The notes under the pieces: model-generated
The model's input: only the letters and a program-made list of their open reading frames with translations
Told to the model about the DNA's origin: nothing
Database searches by the model: none
Shown here: positions 35,201-43,959 of the stretch, one piece after another
How the letters are laid out: each line of letters opens with the position of its first letter
Position numbering within the stretch: the first letter of the stretch is position 1
Assembly: GCF_964204645.1 (NCBI RefSeq)
Contig: NC_134025.1
Span: 11,909,001-11,973,000 of the forward strand
DNA: 64,000 nucleotides
DNA from: Tubulanus polymorphus
Lineage: Eukaryota; Nemertea; Palaeonemertea; Tubulaniformes; Tubulanidae
Direction: 5' to 3'
Translations under genes and position numbers: made by a program

Positions 35201-38063
35201 TGATATTGGATATAACAATTCATCCATTTTTATGAACCTCAAATTTCATCCCAATTTCGACAATTCGAATAATTCCATACTGGATACAATGAACCAAAGT
35301 TTGTCGTATGAGGTTCCACTGACTGTATATAGCCAGACCCCTAAACCATGGTCCACTTATTCTTCATATACCATATCAAACACAGGAATCCCTTGTAATT
35401 TTGATACCGGGTATTCCATTTTCCTGTAGTTCTCAATCACAATTTGCCTTTTAAAAAAACTTACCATTTTTCGAGTTCTTTTTCCCAGTTGGGTATTAGC
35501 GACACAGGCATAATTATCAAAACTGATTTGATTCTGTCAGCGTCAAACATCCCGGATAAAAATGATATAACCTGTATTGTCTTTCCAAGTCTACAAGAAT
35601 AATAATTGAGAAGTAATTAAATATCATGAACACAATCATCTATTTAGACTTACTCAGTATGTTAGTCACTTAGCGTTTTGTTACAGTTTACTTATAAGAA
35701 TGAAAATCTTTATTAAGACACGAGACTAGGAGGCATAACAAATACACCTGACCATTAGTTTCATTATATTCCATTGTATTAATACAATGCACTTAAAAAT
35801 GTATCGTAGCTCATTAATTATCGTTAGTTTTTAGATCTTACTAGACACGATGCCGATAAGGAAGCATGCATGGAAAATTGAAAACATTCGACAGATTGAA
35901 AGGGCTTATCATCGGGATGATTCATTTATCATGCAAGCACATGACCTATCTTGTTTGTTAGAATGCTCTTTAGCAAATGATGATATTTACATTCCTATTA
36001 TGAAAGTTTATTCAGTTTGGAACAAATTTTTCTCATACAGCACAAACGAATGATCAATAGTTCCAGCAGTACAGTACAGTTCTCAGAATTAAAGGTGTCT
36101 AAATACAGCATGCTTAAATGGCCAACCATCACAGTACACTAGGTCAGGTCCCATAAGACCTTGACCAGTCAAGAATTAAACAGGTGACTGAAATCTGACA
36201 GTATGTACCTCGTCCCGGTATGTATGGGGGAATAGAAAAACTGGTTTCATATACGTATGCAATGGATTGAAGATCCTGTAATCATTCCTATGAACGACCA
36301 GGGCCAAATTCGGTTTACGTATCTAATCGATTAGTGGTCAGAACTAATAACCGAATGCGCTTAATTTCTGAACTATTTCCACAATATAGTTTCGACCACC
36401 AACTGAAATTCGGTTGCACTTAGTTCGACCATAGTCGACTAACTCACATAACCGAAGTTGGCCCAATGTTGCGAGATTAAACATACCCCATATCATCGCC
36501 GAGGATGCCACCTTTTCCTTTTTTGTACAATTTCCAGAACCAGAGAACACTTTCCTTCTGATGTTTGTAAAGTTTGTCGAATATATTACGATGCAGATAG
36601 AAACCATTTCCAACTTCAACCATATCATTATCATCGTCATCATCATCATCATCATCATCATCATCTCCATCATTATGATGCTCCCTGATATAATCCTAGT
36701 AAAAAGTAAAATATCCATAAAAATCATTTCATCAGAGATGCTAGGGCCAAAGTACCAAAATTCCGGAATTTAGAACGGGGGTCTTTTTGCGTTTTTGCAT
36801 CGCCGGAAATGCGTTCTAGAGCGATCTGGGTATCTGAAAATAAGACGGCAGGCGTTCGTTGTGCTTCACATCCCTCGCTGCCTTCTTATGCTGCGCGCTA
36901 TCCGGGTGATGAAGAATATCTTTTTTCCCGCCACTACCGTATTTGACCTGGTCTTTACAAACGACGCAGTACGCCACGCCAGCTAAGTCTAACTTACGAA
37001 TGTAGTTCGATATGTAGTCCCCGTTACTGTCCTTACACTCTAGCCAGTGCCAGTTACCGGTAAATTCATTTTTTATACCGCTGTCAATTGCCTTTATATC
37101 GACAGACTCCCGACTGACAATCTTTCCGTGCGTGCTCATTTTGCAGACCGTCCCGCTTGACAGCTGCAGGCAAAAAGAAAGTTACAAAGCTGCGTGCCTC
37201 AGGACATAGCACACACGTGGTAATAATTAAGATATTTATTAGATATCATCTTAATTATTACCACATGCATCTTCACATTGTTGGCCGTCAGCGGGACGAT
37301 GTACAACGGCGCGTAAAGATAATTAACTTTTAGTTGGAAATGGCGTCACAACAGTGGCGCTCAGCCTACGCACGCGCACAGATACCACAACAAGCACACA
37401 TATATACATTGTATCAGAACGTCCTCGGAAACAGAGACCAAGATAAAATAACACAGAAGCGACGACGAGTACAAGCAAACGAACGCTTTTACGGTCAGTG
37501 CCATTACTGGTCGCCGCGAGGAATTCTCACCCAATTACCGGAATTGACATCGGCGATCCTAAATTTCCAGAATTCCGGATATTTCCGGAAAACTAGCATC
37601 TCTGTTTCATAGACGAGCGAAACCTATTTCTAAAAAAAAAAAAACGATCGGCTTACTTCTAGTTTCTGTATTCGCTTCAAAAGGTTGGGAGTTTCGTGTA
37701 GTTTTTGAGCTTTTCGGTAAAGAATCACCGCTTCTTCGAGATGACCGTCATGAATGAGCTGTCTTGCTCCTGTTACCAGTTTCTTAAATTTCTCTGTGTC
37801 ATAATCGCATTCAACAATAACGTTTGGATCTAAATTAACGATAATAAACCATACCGGCGGATATGTGATTATGCAGACTTAACGGGAGCACATTGTGACT
37901 CAAGCCCCCTTGACGAAGTCTTCAACTTAAACTGACACAAATTCTTCATATAGGATTGTGTACCATATTTCTTGTGTAGGTAGGTGGTGGTGGTGTGTGG
38001 AGCAGCTGGACCTGGAGTAGTGGGCCTTTTTTGGTTGTTAATCCTACCTTTATTTTCATCCAT
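23277..38063 (-). CDS. ERCC6L: ERCC6L / PICH, SNF2-family DNA translocase with N- and C-terminal TPR
   Basis: Twenty exons give 1234 aa (human about 1250): 38048-38063, 37657-37829, 36487-36695, 35465-35590, 34939-35104, 34722-34847, 34393-34485, 33400-33584, 33196-33301, 32990-33108, 31501-31714, 31195-31357, 30852-31041, 28317-28465, 27064-27161, 26483-26603, 26243-26364, 25012-26167, 24647-24698, 23277-23397. Domains in order: an N-terminal TPR (about 8-63); an Asp run; Walker A in DDMGLGKT (about 129-137); a DEGH box (about 236-239; DEAH in human); LTGTPIQNN; the second RecA lobe with [30 protein letters not shown] and [10 protein letters not shown]; an acidic region of about 385 aa; and a C-terminal TPR ending in stop. 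PICH coats ultrafine anaphase DNA bridges, and the two TPRs bind BEND3 in mammals (family knowledge). Start: an upstream in-frame TGA leaves MDENK as the only ATG. The introns are heavily invaded by transposons. Confidence 0.97.
23513..23828. mobile_element. MITE-like element with GGGCGGATCCAG-type ends
   Basis: The left end reads GGGCGCGGATTCAGACGG and the right end reads CCCTGGATCTGCCCCTG, an imperfect inverted pair about 310 bp apart. Similar end fragments occur near 44850 and 55813. No coding content is seen. It lies in an ERCC6L intron. Confidence 0.5.
24020..24240. repeat. Two copies of a ~150 bp tandem repeat (CAGGACCCGAA family)
   Basis: Two units carry the landmarks AAATGGCTTCC, TGACCTT, CTACAGGACCCGAA, AATCAGT and TAACCCATCCATAGAATT. 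The same unit is tandemly repeated at 29578-30010 in another ERCC6L intron. No protein is encoded. Confidence 0.7.
24807..24969. mobile_element. Foldback MITE, same family, copy B
   Basis: It has the same ends and body as the copy at 10326, with GGGGTCATTCATTTATTACG and CGTAATTAATGAATGATCCC. ERCC6L intron, about 40 bp downstream of the acidic exon donor. Confidence 0.85.
25012..26167 (-). other. ERCC6L exon 18: acidic tandem-repeat region
   Basis: A single 1156 bp exon encodes a strongly Asp/Glu/Ser-rich disordered segment. It contains three tandem units of about 35 residues, each with a core like ESEIEDVDE followed by [10 protein letters not shown] (25.45-25.77 kb). Two longer units of about 60 residues follow, each ending near DDEDEDE and SDSQDE (25.02-25.38 kb). 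It starts with [11 protein letters not shown], which resembles the Plk1-docking and degenerate C-terminal region of vertebrate PICH. The internal repetition suggests recent expansion. The plus-strand Ser-rich frame at 25434-25769 is only its shadow. Confidence 0.85.
27410..27475 (-). mobile_element. tRNA-like SINE fragment
   Basis: The minus strand carries GGGCTAGCATCCTATCC and an AGTTCGAATCT B-box-like motif. It is truncated and lacks a tRNA fold. ERCC6L intron. Confidence 0.4.
27640..28258 (-). pseudogene. Frameshifted 7TM receptor (rhodopsin-class GPCR) fragment in an ERCC6L intron
   Basis: Four open pieces in different frames, in order, read as one receptor. A TM3-like piece has [20 protein letters not shown] (about 28150-28220). 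TM4-TM5 follow with [19 protein letters not shown] and [18 protein letters not shown] (about 27890-28185). TM6 is [18 protein letters not shown] (about 27780-27845). TM7 has [20 protein letters not shown] (about 27640-27765), a degenerate NPxxY region. The order and spacing suit the intronless peptide/orphan receptors common in invertebrates. At least three frame breaks and no TM1-TM2 show it is dead. It shares the strand of ERCC6L between exons 27064-27161 and 28317-28465. The ligand cannot be inferred. Confidence 0.75.
28925..29478. mobile_element. Repeat element with internal ~125 bp tandem units and a hairpin tail
   Basis: Three units share TCTATAAC, CCCTTGGCCCGTAGTAT, GTAGGACAAGTAGCGATT and AGATTTTACAAGCGCCA. 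They are followed by a GACAGACGGATGGACGGACA tract and a terminal hairpin CAGCTCCGCTGACCTTCGGT with an inverted partner. CAGCTCCGCTG also occurs near the left end (28925). This resembles a widespread marine-invertebrate repeat with GGAC-tract tails. No transposase is present. Confidence 0.65.
29578..30010. repeat. Three tandem ~150 bp repeats (CAGGACCCGAA family)
   Basis: Successive units contain CCAGTGACCTTGA, GACCCGA, TAATCAGT, GTCTCTAGG and ATAACTCATCC-type blocks. They belong to the family seen at 24020-24240. The array lies in the ERCC6L intron between exons 28317-28465 and 30852-31041. Confidence 0.7.
32729..32895. mobile_element. Near-perfect foldback element (~167 bp)
   Basis: Arms starting ACAGGGGCTCGTATTTGAAG and ending CAAATACGAGCCCCTGT are inverted copies that meet at an AT-rich centre of TATATATAAAAAG type near 32812. 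It is a non-coding foldback MITE in an ERCC6L intron, about 95 bp beyond the donor of exon 32990-33108. Confidence 0.8.
33704..33977. mobile_element. MITE, AAAGTCGCGATCACAC family, copy 2
   Basis: The ends TAAAGTTGCGATCGCG and GTGTGATCGCGACTTTA are inverted. The interior shares ATTTGGCCC, AATAAGAGCGCGCTCA and CCAAAAATGCTTGTGTGATC with the copy at 15593-15830. Non-coding; ERCC6L intron. Confidence 0.75.
35180..35321. mobile_element. Short MITE with CAGTGGAAC ends (Tc1/pogo-like)
   Basis: The left end is ACAGTGGAACTTCGTTATAA and the right end is TATGAGGTTCCACTG. Such ends are typical of Tigger/pogo-derived MITEs. It contains no transposase and lies in an ERCC6L intron. Confidence 0.55.
36301..36464. 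mobile_element. MITE with GGGCCAAATTCGGTT ends
   Basis: GGGCCAAATTCGGTT at the left and AACCGAAGTTGGCCC at the right form imperfect terminal inverted repeats. Further ACCGAAT-type inverted motifs lie inside. It lies about 20 bp downstream of the exon 36487-36695 donor. Confidence 0.65.
36733..37604. mobile_element. Non-autonomous DNA transposon carrying a zinc-finger ORF, with 6 bp TSD
   Basis: CAGAGATGCTAG at the left and CTAGCATCTCTG at the right are perfect 12 bp terminal inverted repeats, flanked by identical TTTCAT (36727-36732 and 37605-37610). Subterminal CCGGAAT motifs recur in both ends. An internal palindrome (AATAATTAAGAT type) lies near 37240. The CA(G)-type ends suggest hAT, but hAT normally makes 8 bp duplications, so the family is open. 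It sits between ERCC6L exons 36487-36695 and 37657-37829. Confidence 0.75.
36816..37139 (-). CDS. BED-like/C2H2 zinc-finger fragment of a transposase
   Basis: A 107-codon ATG-initiated frame lies wholly inside the transposon at 36733-37604. It contains [18 protein letters not shown] and then [10 protein letters not shown], the C-x2-C ... H-x(5-6)-H pattern with a GKK motif seen at the N-terminus of hAT-like and related transposon proteins. It has no catalytic domain, so the element depends on another source of transposase or is dead. Confidence 0.6.
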   Translation of the reverse strand: MSTHGKIVSRESVDIKAIDSGIKNEFTGNWHWLECKDSNGDYISNYIRKLDLAGVAYCVVCKDQVKYGSGGKKDILHHPDSAQHKKAARDVKHNERLPSYFQIPRSL

Positions 38064-38718
38064 ATCTCCATTAATCTCTGACCATACGACGATATTTTCC
38101 ACCCTAGATCAAGATTAAGTTAAGAACGACACTACCCAGTACACCTGTACCTATATCACTCACAGTGATTAATATTTCTTGTTTAACTTTTTAGGCCTAT
38201 TTAGAACGACGCGCCACCACAACTATTATTATTGATAGATGGCGTTACTGGTCTCATTTCGTTTTCCTGAGTTTTTTCGCTCTGTTTTTTCTCTCTTGTT
38301 TCAATCATTCAGCGCATGAAAGCCTCCTTTGAACCCTTAGGAGTAATAACCAAGAAGAGCACGTATTTAGTTACAATAATGACAATAAAGTCTAATTAAA
38401 TTGAACAATGTAAATTGAATTGGTCTCCACAAAAAATAATAATCTGGATGCTGAAATGCCGGCTGTGTTACTGATTATATTCAAAAGTCATCGACCATTT
38501 CCTATTCACAAACGATCACAAAATACCCTTAAGATTATCTCTTAATCATCAAACTATGTGAAAATTTTCTTCAACTTCATTTTTAAGAAGCCAAATTTGA
38601 ATTGTATTAGCAGCGCTGAATTCCCAGATGACTCATCAGCGCATTCTGCAGAAAGCTTGGTCGTTGTTTAATGGTCGTCAAGGAAAACTAAAAGTTTTAC
38701 TTATCTAAATAGGCTAAG
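38064..38718. promoter_or_regulatory. Divergent intergenic spacer between ERCC6L (-) and DNAL1 (+) start codons
   Basis: About 655 bp separates the two ATG codons, which point away from each other. It must contain both 5' UTRs and both promoters, or a shared bidirectional one. No TATA box or clear X-box half-site pair could be recognised by eye. Confidence 0.6.
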
Positions 38719-41700
38719 ATGGTGAGTTTAATCGACCCACAAATGTATAAGATCGTAGCCTACTTATTCGAATTTCTATGATCATTGAATAAATCTCAAC
38801 AACAGATACCGAATCTTACACCATTTAGAGTGTGAGAGATCGAAACGTGTATTTTTAAAATTTTATTTCATTAAAAAAAGATAAGTCAAGATTCGGTCTT
38901 ACTACTTTACTTATAAGTTATCGTGTCTTTCTAGATCAGATCATCTGTTGATTTTATGAATAAAATTCAAATGTTAATTGCTTACAGGTATAGCCTAGTT
39001 CGTTTTAAACTTATCTCATGATTGTGATGAAAAAGTTCTTCATTCAATCAAGCAATCTGTTAGTGTTAGTTGATGATTGCTAACGTTAGAAACCTTTACC
39101 AATTTCTCAACGAAAAAAAAATGAAAACGTTATTAGGCCTGTGTAAAGTTTGTCAAAACACAAATTATTGAATTTTCAAACCAACCGCATTACAACGACT
39201 TCAAGTATCAGGGCCGTCGGAACAGGGGCGGTCAAAGCCGCCCCACTTTTTTGCTTAACAAAATTTTTTCAAAAGCACGCTGTACCGCGTAGCAGCTCAT
39301 TGTTCTCTGTACTAGGTGGTTGGCTCACGACTTATCATGCTTCTGTGAATGAGACCGTGAAGTGGCCCCAAAGGCAAAACGCATCTCCGGCGATTGAATT
39401 TTCAAAATTTTTCAAGGGGAGGGCCCCCAAACCCCCCTTCAGAAATAAGCCTCGCCACTGAAAAATTCCTTCCGACGGCTCTGAGTATATGGACGAAAGA
39501 CCATCGCTGGTCATACGTCTAAGCTGGATTACTGAACTTTACATGTTCCCGCTGGTCAGCAGGTTTTCAAGGAAGCATCGATTGCTACTGTCAAATATAG
39601 TCCTCGCATAGAATTTGCTGATTCCTTAACATTTCTTTTCAGTCGAAAGGCACTACGATCAAAGAGGCACTTGCCAAATGGGTATGTTATTTAAAGGCAA
39701 TCAATAAATGAAAAACGCGTATAGCATAGGCCACACCTGACAATAATGATCTGAAAAGTGTTGGTCTGAAATAATTTTGATTTAGATAATGTATCAAAGG
39801 TTATGTTATGAATTTTCTTCTAAATTTCTATATCTTTAATTGCGGCTCTGGTAAAAGTATAATGTTGTTCATTTGTGAATTCTCTGTTACAGGAAGAGAA
39901 AAAAGGCTGCAAGGCAGCAGAAGCCGAAGAAGTGCTGTTATATGCTCAGATACCTCCAGTTGAAAAAATGGATGCCTCCTTATCAACCTTGGCAGCATGC
40001 ACGTAAGTTCATGAATTGAATTTTTTCATGATAGCCTTGCTTGTGTATAGGCTTAGTCAACAGTCAATATATAGAAATCCTGCATAATAACTAAAGAAAC
40101 ATGGGTCGGAAAATTTTCTTGAGTATGATGATTACTATAGCTACGGCTTGAGTATGAAACATGACTGTATTCATTACTCCTGAAAGTGACTAATAGGATG
40201 ATGTCGAAGTATTGAAATTTTACAACTAGCTCAAGGAAACCTTGGGACTCATTTTTTCTTTATTGGTGGGATTTTACCGTATGATTGTCTCAACATACAG
40301 TGTTTCATCAAGATTATCAGGTCATCCTGTGACTAGTACAGTGCTGTTTGGTGTCAGTTTCCAGTATCTAATTAAGTGATTTTTGTTGCCTCATTTAGCA
40401 GGTTTTTCATAATTTTGGAAATTCGTTTTCTATAGCACTGTGATACAATGTTCAATGGCGCTTTCCGTTACATTGGTATTATTACCTCTTGCCATTTATC
40501 AGTCATCGCTCCCCGGGGAAAAGTAACATCCAAGCAGCTAGGCGCTCAGGAGTCATCAATCAGACCAGGTACCCATTTACTCCTGGGTGGAGAGAGGCAA
40601 TGAGAATAAGTGTCTTGCCCAAAGACACTACGGGATGGTTCGAACCCATGACCTGGCTTCCCAGAGTCGAATGCTCTGATCACTCGCCTACACCCCTCAC
40701 TTTCAATAATGATAATAATTTGAGATTTTTTAGTTACTTCATGTGTACAATAATGTACGAAAATTCTAACTTCTAACAATTTGGTGAGACTGGTGGTTCG
40801 TAGAAAATGAAAACTGGCGCATATGAAGATGATCTCTAGTGTGAAATCGAAACGTCGTGTTTTTACATTTAGAAATAAATTCTCGATTTTAATTCTTTTA
40901 ATTGTACATAGTGGGTTTTTATCCTATCATGGCGCATATACTCGACTGACAATAAATAGGAGCTTATTACTGGGTTACTGTCAGTTCAGGCTTTCCTGTT
41001 TGACAGGACAGTTGTGTCCCGTTAAGGTTTAAAGATATTTTTCAATAATGCAGATTTATTCTTTATTTTTAAGGAAATTGTCATTGTCGTCAAATTCTAT
41101 TGAAAAGATTGCAAATTTAAACGGCCTAAGTAAGTAAATCCCAAATGTTATATAATAGATTTTAAGCCAACTACTGCTGTAGGACTAATCAACTTGCATT
41201 ATCATTGATTATCTAGAAAATCTTCGAATACTCTCCCTCGGAAGAAATGGCATCAAGAGCTTGACAGGTTTGGTAAGTTATCAATCCGCAATAAACAGAA
41301 TTATTTTTAGTGAATGTGGAAAAATGACGGAAGAGGTGCTGCGGCTGAGTAGTTACGAGCCTTTCATCAATCCAGACAGGGATCATGGGTTTGAATCCAT
41401 CAGTGGTACTTCTCTGGCCTTTTCCGTCCGTTCCTCTAGCAATGAAAGAAACCTCGAACCCGCTTGTAGGCCTAATATGCTGATTGGTGTTTGGCAGGTT
41501 CAGGATTCAATGAGAAAATAACGACATCCGGAAACTAAACAGATAGATGTATTTTAAAGTATTTCGTTTTTTTTAAATTATGTCATAATCCTGGTTTAAT
41601 TTGAAACAATTGCTTTATGTAATCTTTATTTTGACAGGAAGCCGTCGGCGACACATTGGTGGAGTTGTGGATATCATATAACTTTATTGAAAAACTCAAA

Positions 41701-43414
41701 GGAATAAATGTTCTTAAAAAGTTGAAGGTAAAAATGCATGTAGCCTACTGGTTAGCAATAACGATCAATAGCATTACGATGCAGTTTAATAAGTTGGCAC
41801 ACTGTTTCCCGGGAATTTTTGGTTAAGTCGTTATTTGAGAATAAACTGTTTTAAGCGGAAACTCTCATGAAACTAGACCCTGGTTTGCTTATGTTAAAAA
41901 ATTAGCTCGTTTTCATCAGAAAGGTCTAAATTGTTTCAATTCCTACCATTGCAGGTTTTGTACATGTCTAACAATAGTGTAAAAGATATGAGTGAATTCC
42001 AGAAGCTTGTAAGTATAATTTATTCGCAGTACAATGATCTATCAAGTAACATGTTATGTACTAAACCCCTTGTCTTTTCATCAGGCTGACTTACCTTGTC
42101 TTGAAGATTTATTATTCGTGGGTAAGTAGGCACTAGTAAGATTAGTTTTGAAAAAGTTTGTAATTTTTTTCGAATTTTATCATTCACTTGGCCTCACTTA
42201 TTCAATTATGCTCGGCCGAGCAAAAATGCCCGAGTAACTTATCAATTTAGTGACTTATACCTGCATAATGAGAGCAGCTGCAAATGGATTCTTTCTCAAT
42301 AAAATCTTACAGGAAATCCTTTAGAAGAAGCACATTCACAAGCTGGTGACTGGGTTTCTGTTGCCGCCAAAAAATTACCAAAACTGAAAAAACTAGATGG
42401 TACGTATGGGTATGCACAATATTAAAACAGTGCAATCATGCTAGACTAACGTCAGGGGCCAGTTGAATAATCAGGATAAATGGTTGAAAACATCGAAAAG
42501 GAAAAGGTTATACAGTAGAACTGGTGTAAGTCCGACATGTTGAGACAACGGGAAAATGTCCGACTTAGAAAAATTCCGATAATGAGTAACTCGGATCTTG
42601 GCAGGTTGATCTGATTTATCTACAGATTAAGACCCTAAACTCAAACAACTGTGTGACACAGTACTGTCAATACTCTATTCTATAGCCGACTACTATTGTA
42701 AACATGTGCTTAACATGTTTCTGTTGACAGGAAAATCAATCTACCAGTGTATAATAGACGCTACGCGTCAGTGACGATCTTTTTAAAAAGAACTGAAATT
42801 AGCAAACTGACTTAGAGATTGAGGAATGCATTGCTTTGAAACTTTCGGAACATATATTTTAGCCGAATTTCCGACTTCTAGAATCCGACTTTGAGACAGA
42901 TTTTGATAGGGAAGTGAACTGAAAAAATCGGGACCTTGGAACTTCGGCTGATTGCTGATTTTCTGACTTAAAGCTGTCCGACTTACGCCAGTTCTACTGT
43001 AATAAGCATTTAATGATAATTTAGCTTATAGGATAGTCAAGTCAATTACAAACTCAATTTGCTATCTTTATCCTTTACTCCTAAAGAAAATGGAGAAAAT
43101 TCTTAATATTCACTCACCAGCCACTTGTGTGGGTATGTGATGCTTGTAAATGTCTAGACTGGGGTGAACGAGATCTATCATGGGAAAGGTTTGAAAAATA
43201 AGTGAAAAAATACAGTCGACTCCTGCTTACTGTAATCAATTGAATGGGAACAGTGATAATAGTTTTGAGTTAGGTGATATATGTGATTCGAGTTAGACAG
43301 ATGAAATTGAATTGATATTCTATTGCAAGAGTTCTAAGATTTTGAATCAACTGTATTTTTGTTTTTTTTCCAGGTGCACCGGTGATTCGTGCGGAGGAAG
43401 ATGAGGAAGATTAA
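38719..43414 (+). CDS. DNAL1: Dynein axonemal light chain 1 (LRR outer-arm light chain)
   Basis: Ten exons give exactly 190 aa, the length of the human protein: 38719-38721 (ATG alone, then GTGAGT), 39643-39681, 39893-40002, 41074-41129, 41217-41272, 41638-41727, 41955-42008, 42085-42121, 42313-42399, 43374-43414. Key stretches are [70 protein letters not shown] and [12 protein letters not shown], with an acidic C-terminus EEDEED. The protein is a leucine-rich-repeat cylinder that binds the motor domain of the gamma outer-arm dynein heavy chain in motile cilia (family knowledge). An exon that carries only the start codon is confirmed by phase and by homology. Introns 3 and 5 hold SINEs, and intron 9 holds a MITE. 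Confidence 0.98.
39204..39487. mobile_element. MITE with AGTATCAGGGCCGTCGGAA ends
   Basis: The left end AGTATCAGGGCCGTCGGAA and the right end TTCCGACGGCTCTGAGTAT are inverted over 19 bp with one mismatch. The body is GC-richer than its surroundings, with a GGGCCCCCAAACCCCCCTTC tract. It lies in DNAL1 intron 1. Confidence 0.75.
40495..40710 (-). mobile_element. tRNA-derived SINE with conserved central domain
   Basis: On the minus strand a tRNA-like head has an A-box-like GTAGGCGAGTGATCAGAGCA and a B-box GGGTTCGAACC. It is followed by TTGGGCAAGACACTTATTCT and CCCAGGAGTAAATGGGTACC, a core shared by a widespread class of deuterostome and lophotrochozoan SINEs. It is antisense within DNAL1 intron 3. 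Confidence 0.7.
41320..41440 (+). mobile_element. tRNA-derived SINE head
   Basis: An A-box-like TGCGGCTGAGTAGTTACGAG and a B-box GGGTTTGAATCC have tRNA-like spacing. No cloverleaf acceptor stem closes, so it is not a functional tRNA. It lies in DNAL1 intron 5. Confidence 0.5.
42511..43002. mobile_element. ~490 bp MITE, ACAGTAGAACTGG...AAGTCCGAC family
   Basis: The ends ACAGTAGAACTGGTGTAAGT and ACTTACGCCAGTTCTACTGT are inverted, flanked by TA. GAATCCGACTTTG and CTTGGAACTTCGG blocks recur in the split copy at 51891-57920. It is a non-coding pogo/Tigger-like MITE in DNAL1 intron 9. Confidence 0.75.
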
Positions 43415-43949
43415 TGAGATGGTTCCGATTGATGATTCCGTTTTGAAGAAAAAACGAACATTATTCTCTGTAGATTGACGAACTGTGATACGAACACTGG
43501 TTATATGTTGTATGTTTCGAATCATCTGTGTTTGTAAATTCCTGTTACAAAAATCAAACATTTTACAAAAGAACTGCTAAGTGTATCTGAAAAAAAAACG
43601 CTTTGACATTTTAAAATAAGATGTTGTCTGCGGTTAGCTATGGCTTTGTTGATAGATTTCATGGTCTGTATCATAATAATCAAAGTAATGAAATGCATTG
43701 GTTTCTTCCTTATCAGTAATAAAGTAACTTTATTACCGGTACTAATAAGGTGGAAACCAAGTATTTATGTAATTGGTGCTTGTATTTTCATTGGATTACA
43801 CGTCATAGCTGTCTACCAGCTACTCGGTGTATGTTTACAGTGCTAGAATTGACAAAATGCACTAATTCACATTTTCATGTTCTTTTTCTATAATAGACTG
43901 TATTTTTTTGTACATCTCATCAATGGACATTCCTGTGTATATATAAGAA

Positions 43950-43955
43950 AATAAA
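43950..43955 (+). terminator. Candidate DNAL1 poly(A) signal AATAAA
   Basis: AATAAA lies 536 bp after the DNAL1 stop. An earlier AATAAA at about 43714 is an alternative. Confidence 0.45.
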
Positions 43956-43959
43956 TTAT

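Noticed and set aside
36458-36688. Plus-strand frame with a poly-His run
   Set aside because: Antisense of the ERCC6L exon that encodes poly-Asp.
37869-38102. 77-codon frame starting upstream of ERCC6L exon 1
   Set aside because: It begins with GTG and reads through the exon 1 donor; only its MDENK segment is used.
43225-43300. Another CAGTCGACT-type MITE end near DNAL1 exon 10
   Set aside because: Only one end is visible; too weak to call.
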